From positions 62,001 through 126,000 of the forward strand of contig CAWADK010000017.1 in assembly GCA_963780715.1 (NCBI GenBank): a DNA stretch of 64,000 nt, in the 5' to 3' direction. The translations under genes were made by a program, and so were the position numbers. This stretch comes from JALORV01 sp963780715 (GTDB lineage: Bacteria > Pseudomonadota > Gammaproteobacteria > Burkholderiales > Burkholderiaceae_F). The notes under the pieces are model-generated. The model was not told where the DNA came from, did not search any database, and saw only the letters and a list, made by a program, of their open reading frames with translations. Positions 27,855-37,940 of this stretch are shown here, one piece after another. Numbering within the stretch: position 1 is the stretch's first letter; every line of letters begins with the position of its first letter.

Positions 27855-29207
27855 TTACGTGCCTTTTGCGAGCACCGGAACGGCTGAAGCTCCCGCGACG
27901 ATCCGCACGTCACGCTGCGGAAACGGGATCTCGATGCCCGCTTCCGCGAACCGGCGCAACACGAGCCGGGTGATCTCCGAACGGATCGCGAGCGTGCCTT
28001 CTTCCGGATCGAGGATCCAGAATCCCAGGTCGAGATCCACGCCATCGGCACCGAGTCCGGCGATGAACGCCGCCGGCGGAGGCTCGGACTGCACGCGCGG
28101 CTGCGAGCGCGCGCACTCGACCAGTACCGCCAGGGCCCGGTCCACGTCCGCCGAGTACGCCACCGACAGCTTGATGGCGATGCGCACCTTGCGGTCGGTG
28201 TAGGAGTGATTGACGACCGGCGTCGACACCAGTAATTCGTTCGGCAGGATGGTTTCGGTGCCGTCGAGCGCCTTGATGACCGTGTACCGGGTGTTGATCT
28301 GCGTGACCTTGCCGTAGTACTTGTCGGCGGCGGTGATCAGGTCACCGATCGACAGGCTGCGATCGAGCAGAATGATGAAGCCGCTGACGTAGTTGCTGGC
28401 GATGCGCTGCAGCCCAAGGCCGAGGCCAACGCCCAACGCGCCCCCGAAAACCGACAGCACTGTGAGGTCGATGCCGGCCGTCGACAGCGCGAGCAGTACC
28501 GCAACGACGAGCAGCAGCGCCTTGATGACACGCGAGAGCACCACGCGCGAATTGGCGGTCAGCGTTTCGGCGCGCATCAGCCGCGACTCGATCGTCGAAC
28601 CGAGCCATAGCGCGGTCAACGCGGTTACGACCACGGATACCGCACCCATCAGCAGATCCCACACACTGACCTGCGAACGGCCGATCGGCAGGCGGACCGA
28701 TTCGAGGGCGGCAATCGCGTCGCCGAGCACGCCGGTCAGGTGCGCAGCAACACCAAGCCAGACCAGCGTAGCAATCGCCCGCTCGAAGGTTCCGAGCCAC
28801 GCCGCCCGCGGCATCGAGCGCCGCATTGCATAGACCAGCAGGCGTATGCCACCCAGCGCCACAAGCAGCGTCAGCGCAAGGCGCAACACCTGAGCATCCG
28901 CGGGTCGCTGAACGATCCCTGCCGCGCGCAGCGCGAGCCAACCGGCGACGACGATCAGCATCGCGGCCACGGGGAAAGCGAGGCGGCGGACTCCGGCTAT
29001 CGAGAATCGCAGGACATCGGTCCTGAGCCCCGGCGTTTGCGATTCGGACGCGATTCGGCCTTCGATCCGGCGCCGTACACGCCGGGCCAGGATCCAGCCG
29101 CCCACGAGGCCGGCGGCGACAATCGCGAGTTGCCAGAGCAGCCTGGGCTGGGCGATGCCCTCGCGCACCAGCTCGACGACCTCATGCAGCAGCGTGGGTT
29201 CGGCCAT
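27855..29207 (-). CDS. mechanosensitive ion channel, MscS family
   Basis: A 450-residue protein with about five membrane helices in the N-terminal 290 residues. The pore-lining helix is recognisable as GGALGVGLGLGLQRIASNYVSG, followed by the beta domain (LSIGDLITAADKYYGKVTQI) and the C-terminal alpha/beta domain. It is larger than E. coli MscS by extra N-terminal helices, as in YnaI/YbdG-type channels. It would open under membrane tension to release solutes during hypo-osmotic shock. It starts three bases after the rsmB stop, so it is probably co-transcribed with it. Confidence 0.92.
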   Translation of the reverse strand: MAEPTLLHEVVELVREGIAQPRLLWQLAIVAAGLVGGWILARRVRRRIEGRIASESQTPGLRTDVLRFSIAGVRRLAFPVAAMLIVVAGWLALRAAGIVQRPADAQVLRLALTLLVALGGIRLLVYAMRRSMPRAAWLGTFERAIATLVWLGVAAHLTGVLGDAIAALESVRLPIGRSQVSVWDLLMGAVSVVVTALTALWLGSTIESRLMRAETLTANSRVVLSRVIKALLLVVAVLLALSTAGIDLTVLSVFGGALGVGLGLGLQRIASNYVSGFIILLDRSLSIGDLITAADKYYGKVTQINTRYTVIKALDGTETILPNELLVSTPVVNHSYTDRKVRIAIKLSVAYSADVDRALAVLVECARSQPRVQSEPPPAAFIAGLGADGVDLDLGFWILDPEEGTLAIRSEITRLVLRRFAEAGIEIPFPQRDVRIVAGASAVPVLAKGT

Positions 29208-29210
29208 CGA

Positions 29211-31268
29211 TCAGTGGCGTTCCAGGATCGCGGCGAAGAAGCCGTCGCTGCCATGCAGGTGCGGCAACATGACGAAGTACGGCGCGAAACGCGACGCGTG
29301 CTCAACCATCACGCCTTGCGGGGCGAGTACATCGTGAGCGGGCACCAGCCGATAGTCCGGATGGGCCGCGAGAAAGGCCTCGATCACCTGCTGGTTTTCG
29401 CGCGCCAGCAACGAGCAGGTCGCATAGACCAGACGGCCGCCCGCCTTGGGCAAGCGGGCCGCAGCCGTCAGCACGGCGTGCTGCACCTCGTTGACGCGCG
29501 CGAGCTCGGTTTCATCGAAGCGCCACTTCAGGTCCGGGTTCCGGCGCAAGGTGCCCGAGCCCGAGCACGGGGCGTCGACCAGCACCCGGTCACACTTTCC
29601 GTGCAGGCGCTTGACCCGGATGTCCGACTCGCTGCGGATCGCCACCGGATGCACATTCGACAGGCCGGAGCGCTTCAGCCGCGGTCCCATCCCTTCGAGC
29701 CGGCGCTGATTGATGTCGAACGCATAGAGGCGGCCACTGGACCGCATCAACGCACCCAGCGCCAGTGTCTTTCCCCCGGCGCCGGCACAGAAATCGACGA
29801 CCATTTCGCCGCGCCGCGGCTGCAACAGTCGCGCGATCAGCTGACTGCCTTCGTCCTGCACTTCGATGCGCCCCTCGCGATAGGCCGGCCATTGCGTGAG
29901 CGCCGGTTTTGTCGAGAGCCGGATCCCCTCTGGCGAGTAGCGCATCGCCGTCGCCGCCACGTGGTGTGCCCGAAGTTCTTCGAGGACCGCATCGCGGTTC
30001 GCTTTGATCAGATTGATCCGGAGGTCGAGCGGCGCCGGCTCGGTCAGCGCGGTCATCAGCGCAGCCGCATCGTCGTACTGTGCAGTGATTGCCAGGTAAA
30101 GCCAGTGCGGCAGCTCGGCACGCACCGACGCCGGCGCCTGTGCCAGGTTGACCGCCAGCGCGTGCTTGACCGCATTCGCGTCCCCGCGCAGCGCCCGCTC
30201 CTCGAGCGCGTCGAAACCATGCTGCCGCGCCAGCGTGACCAGCGCCGCGAACCGTGGCGCGCGCACCGGCACCGCGGGCTGCATAACCCAGCCGAGCGTG
30301 GCCAGGCGCCGCAACGCATGGAAGATCCCCTCGGCCACAAGACTGCGGTCGCGGCTGCCGAGGTTCGGGTGCTCGCGGAAGTAACGCGACATCACTGCAT
30401 CGGCCGGTCCCTCGAAACGCAGCACCTGCGCCAGCGCATGCGCCAGCGCATCGACGATGAGCGTAGTGACGCGCTGCTCACCCTGAGCGCCACCCGCGTT
30501 CGGGCGAGCGCCCTGCCGCCGCGTCATCGGCACTTCCACCGAGCGCGGACGCGCCGGCCGCGGGCCGCCTGCGGTGGCCCGCGGTGCGCCTTTCCGGGGA
30601 GTCTTGCGCGCGCGCATCACGAGCGCCTGCAACGCCAGGTCCGGAGCGCCGCAGTCACGCACGACAACGTGCCCGTCGACATACGTCACGCGTTGTTCGA
30701 GCAGCAGACGCAGCGCGTGCGGCAGCAGTCGATGCTCCTGCTCCAGCACGCGGGCAGCCAGCGTGCCTTCGTCGTCGGACGGTCGGACCGGGACAATTGC
30801 CTGCGCGATGATGCCGCCGGCGTCGACGGCATCCGAAACGAAATGGACCGTGGCGCCGTGGACGCGCACGCCGGCTGCCAGCGCCTGGCGATGGGTATGC
30901 AAGCCCGGAAACAACGGCAGCAACGAAGGGTGAATGTTGACCAGTCGCCCGGCATAGCGATGGACGAAGCCCTTGGTCAGCACGCGCATGAAGCCCGCCA
31001 GCAGCACCAGCGCGGGATCGTGGCGGTCGATCTCGGCGACGAGTGCGGCATCGAACGCCTCGCGCGAGTCAAACGCAGAGTGCTCGATGATCGTCGTCGC
31101 GACGCCGAAGCGCCGTGCGATCGCCAGTCCAGCGGCGTCGCGCCGATTGCTGATGACGGCGACGACGGCGGCCTGCAGCGTTTCGCGCCAGCGTTCCGCC
31201 TCGGCGACGCGCAGCACAGCCTCGAGATTGCTGCCGCGTCCTGAAATCAGGACGACGATGTTCTTCAT
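29211..31268 (-). CDS. purN: phosphoribosylglycinamide formyltransferase (PurN) joined in frame to an RsmB-type rRNA m5C methyltransferase
   Basis: One open frame of 685 residues. Residues 1-215 are PurN (SGRGSNLEAVL, NIHPSLLPLFPG, the catalytic His/Asp region VHFVSDAVDAGGIIAQ), which formylates GAR in purine synthesis. A Pro/Arg-rich linker follows, then from about residue 248 an RsmB/NOP-type methyltransferase (VDFCAGAGGKTLALG, DAPCSGSGTLRRNPDLKWR, ATCSLLARENQ) that makes m5C in 16S rRNA. An ATG at 30527 (MTRRQGARP) with GGAAG upstream could start rsmB alone. If one base in the linker is a sequencing insertion, purN would end at a TGA overlapping that ATG as ATGA, so the fusion may be artefactual. 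Confidence 0.85.
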   Translation of the reverse strand: MKNIVVLISGRGSNLEAVLRVAEAERWRETLQAAVVAVISNRRDAAGLAIARRFGVATTIIEHSAFDSREAFDAALVAEIDRHDPALVLLAGFMRVLTKGFVHRYAGRLVNIHPSLLPLFPGLHTHRQALAAGVRVHGATVHFVSDAVDAGGIIAQAIVPVRPSDDEGTLAARVLEQEHRLLPHALRLLLEQRVTYVDGHVVVRDCGAPDLALQALVMRARKTPRKGAPRATAGGPRPARPRSVEVPMTRRQGARPNAGGAQGEQRVTTLIVDALAHALAQVLRFEGPADAVMSRYFREHPNLGSRDRSLVAEGIFHALRRLATLGWVMQPAVPVRAPRFAALVTLARQHGFDALEERALRGDANAVKHALAVNLAQAPASVRAELPHWLYLAITAQYDDAAALMTALTEPAPLDLRINLIKANRDAVLEELRAHHVAATAMRYSPEGIRLSTKPALTQWPAYREGRIEVQDEGSQLIARLLQPRRGEMVVDFCAGAGGKTLALGALMRSSGRLYAFDINQRRLEGMGPRLKRSGLSNVHPVAIRSESDIRVKRLHGKCDRVLVDAPCSGSGTLRRNPDLKWRFDETELARVNEVQHAVLTAAARLPKAGGRLVYATCSLLARENQQVIEAFLAAHPDYRLVPAHDVLAPQGVMVEHASRFAPYFVMLPHLHGSDGFFAAILERH

Positions 31269-31345
31269 GGCCGGCGATTGTACCGACCGGGCGTCGGTGA
31301 GCCGCTCTAAGTATTGGAAAACACGGAACAAACCAGGGCGGACCG

Positions 31346-31351
31346 TATACT
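31346..31351 (+). promoter_or_regulatory. -10-like hexamer upstream of ribF
   Basis: TATACT lies 37 bases before the ribF ATG in the divergent purN/ribF gap. The corresponding -35 region (around 31323-31328) is weak, so this is a low-confidence promoter. Confidence 0.35.
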
Positions 31352-31387
31352 TTCGGGTTGCTTTCTCCGGAAACAAGCGCCCCTCAC

Positions 31388-32335
31388 ATGCAGGTGTTCC
31401 GCGGAATTCCGCGGCCGAGCGAGCGCATTGCCTGCGCACTGACGATCGGCAACTTCGACGGCGTGCATCGCGGCCATCAGGCGCTGCTGGCGCGCGTCGT
31501 CGCGGCGGCGCGTGCACGCGGAATCGCCTCGGCCGTGATGACGTTCGAGCCACATCCGCGCGAACTCTTCACCCCCGACCGCGCACCGACGCGCATCTCC
31601 GGGCTGCGCGACAAATTCGAGGCGCTCGCGGCCCAAGGCATCGACCGGGTCATCGTGCAGCACTTCAACCGGACGTTTGCGGCCGTGTCGGCCGAGGCCT
31701 TCATCGACCTCGTTGTGCAGGGATGTCGCGCACGGTGGCTCCTCGTTGGCGATGACTTCCGTTTCGGTGCACGCCGGGCCGGAGACATTGAGCTGCTGCA
31801 ACGCCATGCGGCACGCGGCGCGTTCGCACTCGAGCAGATGCCCACGGTCGTCGAAGGACAGGAGCGCATCTCGAGTTCCGCGGTGCGCGCCGCGCTGAGC
31901 GCCGGTGATCTCGCGCGGGCGCGGCATCTGCTGGGTCGGCCGTATGCCATCAGCGGGCGCGTGCTCCATGGACGCAAGCTGGGTCGGGCGATCGGGTTTC
32001 CCACGCTGAACCTGCGCATCGCGCATCGCCACCCGGCGGTCCAGGGCGTGTTCGCCGTGCGCGTTCACGGGCTCGGGGCCGAAGCGCGGCCCGGTGTGGC
32101 CAGCATCGGCCTGCGTCCCACGGTCGATGACAGCGGCCGCTGGCTGCTCGAGGTGCATCTGTTCGACTTCGACGACCACGTGTACGGTCGACTCGTGCGG
32201 GTCGAGTTCCTGCAGAAGCTGCGCAGCGAGGAGCGCTACGCGACGCTGGACGAACTGGCCGCCGCGATCGCCGCCGATGCCGCGCGCGCGCGCGCACTGT
32301 TCGCCGTCGACTTGCCGCCGCGCACCGCCGGCTGA
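31388..32335 (+). CDS. ribF: bifunctional riboflavin kinase/FAD synthetase
   Basis: A 315-residue two-domain enzyme. The N-terminal FMN adenylyltransferase domain has the nucleotidyltransferase motif TIGNFDGVHRGHQALL and ISSSAVRAALSAGD; the C-terminal riboflavin kinase domain has GRAIGFPTLNL and the RPTVDD/LLEVHLFDFDDHVYG block. It converts riboflavin to FMN and then FAD. The start MQVFRGIPRP at 31388 matches the family N-terminus. First of the ribF-ileS-lspA-coaBC-dut run, a typical proteobacterial order. Confidence 0.96.
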   Translation: MQVFRGIPRPSERIACALTIGNFDGVHRGHQALLARVVAAARARGIASAVMTFEPHPRELFTPDRAPTRISGLRDKFEALAAQGIDRVIVQHFNRTFAAVSAEAFIDLVVQGCRARWLLVGDDFRFGARRAGDIELLQRHAARGAFALEQMPTVVEGQERISSSAVRAALSAGDLARARHLLGRPYAISGRVLHGRKLGRAIGFPTLNLRIAHRHPAVQGVFAVRVHGLGAEARPGVASIGLRPTVDDSGRWLLEVHLFDFDDHVYGRLVRVEFLQKLRSEERYATLDELAAAIAADAARARALFAVDLPPRTAG

Positions 32336-32417
32336 GGCGCGCACGCACGGTACACTCACCTTCCGCAGTAACAAGACACCTCTTGCAGAGCCCGAGGGGG
32401 CCAAGGAGTGCCACACC

Positions 32418-35266
32418 ATGGCTGACGCCGACGCCAAGAAGAAGCCCGCGTCCGATCCCGCGACACGCAAGTACCCGCTGAATCTGCCCGACACGCCGTT
32501 CCCGATGCGCGGCGATCTCGCGAAGCGCGAGCCGCAGTGGATCCGCGAGTGGGACGAGCAGAAGGTCTACGAGCAGATCCGCGCGAGCCTCGGTGGGTCG
32601 GCCGCAAGTGGATCCTGCACGACGGCCCGCCGTATGCGAACAACGACATCCACATCGGACCATGCGGTCAACAAGATCCTGAAGGATGTCGTCGTCAAGA
32701 GCCATGCAGATGGCCGGTTTCGATGCGCACTACGTCCCGGGCTGGGACTGCCACGGCATGCCGATCGAGATCCAGATCGAGAAGCAGTACGGCAAGCACC
32801 TGCCGCCGCGCGAGGTGATCGCCAAGTCGCGCGCCTGGGCCACCGAACAGATCGACCGGCAGCGCAAGGACTTCAAGCGCCTCGGCGTGCTCGGCGCGTG
32901 GGACCGTCCGTACACGACGATGAACTTCCGCGCCGAGGCCAACGAGATTCGCGCGCTGGCGAAGATCATGGCCAAGGGCTTCGTGTTCCGCGGACTCAAG
33001 CCGGTGAACTGGTGCTTCGACTGCGGCTCGGCGCTGGCGGAAGCCGAGGTCGAGTACCAGGACAAGGTGGACCTCGCCGTCGATGTCGCTTTCCCGCTGC
33101 GCGATGACGAGCGCGGCAAAGCTGGCCCGGGCCTTCGGGCTCGCGACGCTGCCCGACAAGCCGGTCGCCGCGGTGATCTGGACCACGACGCCGTGGACGA
33201 TCCCGGCCAACCAGGCGCTCAACCTGCATCCGGAATTCAGCTACGACCTCGTCGACACCGAACGCGGCCTGCTGGTGCTGGCCAGCGACCGCAAGGAGGC
33301 GTGCCTGACGAGCTGGGGACTCACGGGAACAACGCTGGCGGCCACGCGCGGGGACGCGCTGGCGTTGATCCGCTTCCGCCACCCGTTCTACGACCGCGAT
33401 GCGCCGGTGTACCTCGGCGACTACGTCACGCTCGACACCGGTACCGGCATCGTGCACTCGTCGCCCGCCTACGGCGTGGAGGACTTCGTCTCGTGCAAGG
33501 CGCACGGCATGACCGACGACGAGATCCTCAATCCCGTGCAGGGCGACGGCGTCTACGCCGAGTCGCTGCCGCTCTTCGGCGGCATGAAGATCTGGGATGC
33601 CAACGCGAAGGTCGTCGACGTCATGCGCGAGCACGGCGCGCTGCTCAAGGTCGAAAAGTTCACGCACAGCTACATGCATTGCTGGCGCCACCGCACGCCG
33701 GTCATCTACCGCGCGACGTCGCAGTGGTTCGCCGGCATGGACACGCTGCCGAAGAACGGCGAAAAGACGCTGCGCGAACTCGCACTGGCCGGCATCGAGG
33801 CGACGAAGTTCTATCCGGGCTGGGGCAAGGCGCGGCTGCAGGGCATGATCGCCAACCGGCCGGACTGGACGCTGTCGCGCCAGCGCCAGTGGGGCACGCC
33901 GATGGCGTTCTTCGTGCACAAGGCCACGGGCGATCTGCACCCACGCACGGTCGAACTGCTCGAGCAGGTCGCGCAGCGCGTCGAGCAGGGCGGCATCGAA
34001 GCCTGGCAGGACCTCGATCCGCGCGATCTGCTCGGAGACGATGCCGAGCACTACGTGAAGAACAAGGACACGATCGACGTCTGGTTCGACTCCGGCACGA
34101 CACACGAGACCGTGCTGCGCGGCTCGCACGCCGCGGAGTCGCATTTCCCGGCCGACATGTACCTGGAAGGCTCGGACCAGCACCGCGGCTGGTTTCACTC
34201 GTCACTGCTGACCTCGTGCATGATCAACGGCGTACCGCCGTACAAGGCACTGCTGACGCACGGCTTCGTCGTCGACGGCCAGGGCCGCAAGATGAGCAAG
34301 TCGCTCGGCAACGTGATCGCGCCGCAGAAGGTGGCCGACACGCTCGGAGCCGAGATCATCCGGCTGTGGGTGGCGAGCTCGGACTACTCGGGCGAGCTGA
34401 CGCTGTCGGACGAGATCCTGAAGCGCGTGGTCGAGAGCTACCGGCGGCTGCGCAACACGTTGCGCTTCCTGCTCGCCAATGTCAGCGACTTCGATCCTGC
34501 GAAGGACATGCTGCCCGTCGGCGAGTGGCTCGAGATCGACCGCTACGCGCTGGCGCTGATGCGCGACGTCAGCGCGCGCACGCTCGCAGACTATGAGCGC
34601 TACGAGTTCCACCCGATCGTCGCGCGGCTGCAGACCTTCGCCTCCGAGGACCTCGGTGCGTTTTATCTCGACATCCTCAAGGACCGGCTGTACACGACGC
34701 CGCCGCATTCGAGGGCACGGCGATCGGCGCAGTCGGCGCTTTACCTCATCACCGACGCCGTGCTGAAGCTGATGGCGCCGTTGCTGTCGTTCACGGCCGA
34801 GGAGGCGTGGAAGGTGTTCCGCGCAATGAGCGCTGGCACGATCTTCACCGAAACGTATGCGCAGCTGCCGCCGGTGCCCGACGAGGAGGCACTCGTTGAA
34901 CGATGGACCGCTTTGCGTTCCATCCGGGCCGACGTGCAGAAGCGACTCGAAGAACTGCGCGAGAAAGGCGCGATCGGGTCGTCCCTGCAGGCCGAAGTCG
35001 AGATACGCGCCAGCGGCGATTCGGCACGAATTCTGGCGTCGCTCGGCGACGACCTGCGTTTCGTGCTGATCACGTCACAGGCGCGTGTGACGTCCGTTGC
35101 GAGCGAAGGCGACGAGGCGATCATCGTGACGCCGTCAGCTCATGCGAAGTGTGAACGGTGCTGGCACTGGCGAGCCGACGTCGGCGGCACTGCCGAACAC
35201 CCGACGTTGTGCGGGCGTTGCGTGTCGAATCTCTTTGGCAGCGGCGAGCCGCGCGCGCACGCCTGA
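32418..35266 (+). CDS. ileS: isoleucyl-tRNA synthetase, interrupted by several frameshifts
   Basis: A class I synthetase of about 948 residues when repaired. AAGGAG is nine bases before ATG 32418. The frame changes at about 32593-32612, 32662-32665, 32703 and 33112-33116; at each site removing a base restores the family sequence (GRPKWILHDGPPY, the HIGH motif at DIHIG/HAVNK, VVKSMQMAGFDAHY, DDERAKLARAFGL). From 33113 on the frame is open: editing domain, KMSKS as GRKMSKSLGNV, and a C-terminal zinc finger (CERCWHW...CGRC). Such an essential gene is very unlikely to be truly broken, so I read these as sequence errors. The stop overlaps the lspA ATG by one base. Confidence 0.9.
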
Positions 35267-35763
35267 TGGCGTTCTCCCGCACCTCCTGGTGGCAGCGCAT
35301 GCTGCCGTGGCTGGCGCTCGCCTTGCTGGTGATCTTCCTCGACCAGCTGACCAAGATCGTCATCGAGCGCACGTTCAGCTTCGGCGACGTGCATCCGGTG
35401 ACGGGCTTCTTCAACCTGGTGCTCACCTACAACAAGGGGGCGGCCTTTTCCTTCCTCGCCTCCGCCTCCGGCTGGCAGGACGAGTTCCTGACGGTCGTCG
35501 GGCTCGCCGCCTCGGTGTTCATCCTTTACCTGCTGGCCCGCCATGGACACCAGAAACTCTTTGCCTGCGCGCTGGCACTGATACTCGGCGGCGCAGTCGG
35601 CAACGTCATCGACCGCATCGCCTACGGGCACGTCATCGACTTTCTCGACTTCCACTGGCGGGGCTGGCACTGGCCCGCCTTCAACCTGGCCGATTCGGCG
35701 ATCGTCGCAGGCGCCGGACTCCTTATTCTTGACGAACTGCTGCGCGTACGTCGGGCAAAATAG
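35266..35763 (+). CDS. lspA: prolipoprotein signal peptidase
   Basis: A 165-residue inner-membrane aspartic peptidase with four hydrophobic helices. The catalytic aspartates are in GNVIDRIAYGHVIDF and FNLADSAI, and the conserved N-terminal FLDQLTKIVIE and YNKGAAFSF segments are present. It removes signal peptides from lipid-modified prolipoproteins. Start ATG shares its A with the ileS stop (TGATG), the usual ileS-lspA coupling. Several lipobox proteins are encoded in this window (fccB, ggt). Confidence 0.96.
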   Translation: MAFSRTSWWQRMLPWLALALLVIFLDQLTKIVIERTFSFGDVHPVTGFFNLVLTYNKGAAFSFLASASGWQDEFLTVVGLAASVFILYLLARHGHQKLFACALALILGGAVGNVIDRIAYGHVIDFLDFHWRGWHWPAFNLADSAIVAGAGLLILDELLRVRRAK

Positions 35764-35767
35764 CCTT

Positions 35768-36964
35768 ATGGAACTGACTGGCAAGCGCCTGGTGGTCGGC
35801 ATGACGGGCGGCATCGCGGCCTACAAGGTCTGCGAGCTGGTGCGCCGCCTTCAGGACGAAGGCGCGAAAGTACAGGTCGTGATGACAGCGGCCGCGCAGG
35901 AATTCGTCACCGCGACCACGATGCAGGCCCTGACGGGCCAGGCCGTGCAGACGGATCAGTGGGGCCGCGCGGGCGCTCCGGTCGCGAATGCCATGCCGCA
36001 TATCGACCTCACACGCGGCGTCGATGCGATCATCGTCGCTCCGGCCACCGCCCACTTCCTCGCCAAGACTGCACTGGGCCTGGCGGACGACCTGCTGTCG
36101 ACGATGGTGCTGGCGCGCAACCGTGCGACGCCGCTGCTGGTGGCGCCGGCAATGAATGTCGAGATGTGGGAGAACCCCGCGACCCAGCGCAATGTCGCGC
36201 AGTTGACGGCTGACGGCATCACCGTGCTTGGCCCGGGATCTGGCAACCAGGCCTGTGGCGAAGTCGGCATGGGCCGGATGCTGGAGCCGGCCGAGTTGCT
36301 CGACGAGATCATTGCCCACTTTCAGCCCAAGCTTCTGGCCGGCAAGTGTGTGTTGCTGACGGCGGGCCCGACATTCGAACCGATCGATCCGGTGCGTGGC
36401 ATCACCAATCTCTCGTCAGGCAAGACTGGTTTTGCGCTGGCACGGGCCGCAGCCCAGGCCGGCGCCAACGTCACGCTGGTGGCCGGACCGACGACGCTCG
36501 CGACACCGCGCCACGTGCGGCGAATCGACGTCCGCACCGCGCGTGAGATGCACGATGCCGTGCATGCCGCGCTGCCGGCCGACATCTTCATCGCGGTTGC
36601 CGCCGTGGCGGACTGGCACGTCGCCAACGCGAGCACCAGCAAGATCAAGAAGCAGGCGGCAGGCAGCACGCCACAACTGCAGTTCGGTCTCAACCCCGAC
36701 ATCCTTGCCAGCGTGGCAAAACTGGCGCGACGGCCCTACTGCGTCGGATTCGCCGCCGAAAGCGAGAACCTTCTCGACAATGCGCGGGCCAAGCTGGCGT
36801 CCAAGAACGTTCCACTGATCGTCGCGAATCGCGCCCAGGACGCGCTGGGTGCTGATGCCAGCGAACTGCATCTGGTCGAGGCCGGCGGCGTTACGACGCT
36901 CGCGGTCGCCGACAAGCACACACAAGCGCGGCGGCTGATCGCCGAAATCGCTGCTCGCCTCTGA
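35768..36964 (+). CDS. coaBC: bifunctional phosphopantothenoylcysteine decarboxylase/synthetase
   Basis: A 398-residue CoA biosynthesis enzyme. The N-terminal flavoprotein CoaC domain has GMTGGIAAYK, the active-site His in NAMPHIDLTR, and PAMNVEMWENPATQRN; the C-terminal CoaB domain has TAGPTFEPIDPVRGITNLSSGK, the dimerisation/CTP lysine region KIKKQ and GFAAESENL. It ligates cysteine to phosphopantothenate and decarboxylates the product. Four bases separate it from lspA and its stop overlaps the next start by one base. Confidence 0.96.
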   Translation: MELTGKRLVVGMTGGIAAYKVCELVRRLQDEGAKVQVVMTAAAQEFVTATTMQALTGQAVQTDQWGRAGAPVANAMPHIDLTRGVDAIIVAPATAHFLAKTALGLADDLLSTMVLARNRATPLLVAPAMNVEMWENPATQRNVAQLTADGITVLGPGSGNQACGEVGMGRMLEPAELLDEIIAHFQPKLLAGKCVLLTAGPTFEPIDPVRGITNLSSGKTGFALARAAAQAGANVTLVAGPTTLATPRHVRRIDVRTAREMHDAVHAALPADIFIAVAAVADWHVANASTSKIKKQAAGSTPQLQFGLNPDILASVAKLARRPYCVGFAAESENLLDNARAKLASKNVPLIVANRAQDALGADASELHLVEAGGVTTLAVADKHTQARRLIAEIAARL

Positions 36965-37497
36965 TGGCGTCCTACGCGGAACCGCCCAACGGCGACTTTG
37001 TCGCCTACATCGAGCAACTGCAGCGCGAGTCGGCAGCCCGCATCGTGGCGCAGTCGAAGCCGGTGATGATTGAGTCGCTGGCGGGCCAGGCACCGGTAAC
37101 GGGAAGAAACGCGGCGGCGACCGTCCTCGATGCGCGGCCGGTGTCTGCCGGGTATGGCGGCTACGGCTTTGGGAATACGGCCCACGGCGAAGGTGGCACC
37201 GCGAGTGTCCCTCCTCTCAGTCGCCTGGACGCGGACAAACTGCTGGCACGCCTCGCCTCCGAGCGCGCGAAAGCGCAGCAGGCCGGTACAGCCATCAGCC
37301 TGGTCATCGGCGTTGCTTTGATCTTCTACTGGTTTGCGTCGCGCTCCGGTGTCGTGCCACTGTTGCTCGGGGTCGGATTGCTAGTGTGGTCGATCCGCAA
37401 GCTGCGCCGCGGCACCGCCCAGCGGGCCGATGTGCACGCGGACGCGGGACGGACCGCAATCTCGAAGGTCTTTGGAAACCGTCCGCGCGACTCATGA
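36964..37497 (+). CDS. small membrane protein of unknown function
   Basis: A 177-residue protein I do not recognise. The first ~100 residues are hydrophilic with a Gly/Tyr-rich stretch (AGYGGYGFGNTAHGEGG). Two hydrophobic segments follow, about residues 107-122 (GTAISLVIGVALIFYWFA) and 127-142 (VVPLLLGVGLLVWSI), then a basic tail (RKLRRG). This suggests a C-terminal membrane hairpin. It overlaps coaBC by one base and dut by four bases (ATGA), so it is translated with housekeeping genes and is very likely real. Confidence 0.75.
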   Translation: MASYAEPPNGDFVAYIEQLQRESAARIVAQSKPVMIESLAGQAPVTGRNAAATVLDARPVSAGYGGYGFGNTAHGEGGTASVPPLSRLDADKLLARLASERAKAQQAGTAISLVIGVALIFYWFASRSGVVPLLLGVGLLVWSIRKLRRGTAQRADVHADAGRTAISKVFGNRPRDS

Positions 37498-37940
37498 AGA
37501 TCGACGTCAAGATCCTCGACGCGCGGCTGCGCGATCGGCTGCCGGAGTACGCGACCGCTGGGGCGGCGGGGCTCGACCTGCGCGCCTGCCTGGATGCGCC
37601 ACTGCTAGTGGAGCCGGGGGCGACCCACCTGGTGAGAACCGGAATCGCCATTCATATCGCCGACCCCGGCTACGCGGCGCTGATCCTCCCGCGCTCCGGA
37701 CTCGGCCACAAGCACGGCATCGTGCTCGGCAACCTGGTCGGCCTGATCGACTCGGACTATCAGGGCGAGCTGATGGTTTCGACCTGGAATCGGAGCTCGA
37801 TGCCATTCACGCTCAATCCGCTCGAGCGCCTCGCACAACTCGTCATCGTGCCGGTCATCCAGGCGCACTTCAACGTCGTCGAAGACTTCAGCACCTCGGA
37901 GCGGGGCGCCGGCGGCTTCGGCAGCACCGGCAAGCATTGA
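37494..37940 (+). CDS. dut: deoxyuridine 5'-triphosphate nucleotidohydrolase
   Basis: A 148-residue trimeric dUTPase that hydrolyses dUTP to dUMP, keeping uracil out of DNA. The five motifs are visible: AAGLDLRAC, PRSGLG, GLIDSDYQGEL, the ERLAQLVIVPV segment, and the C-terminal P-loop-like RGAGGFGSTG. Length is normal. Start overlaps the preceding membrane-protein gene by ATGA, and the stop overlaps the possible TTG start of the next gene. Confidence 0.97.
   Translation: MKIDVKILDARLRDRLPEYATAGAAGLDLRACLDAPLLVEPGATHLVRTGIAIHIADPGYAALILPRSGLGHKHGIVLGNLVGLIDSDYQGELMVSTWNRSSMPFTLNPLERLAQLVIVPVIQAHFNVVEDFSTSERGAGGFGSTGKH

Noticed and set aside
28740..31244. 834-codon open frame on the plus strand, opposite mscS and purN-rsmB
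   Set aside because: Antisense shadow with no recognisable motif and no ribosome-binding site.
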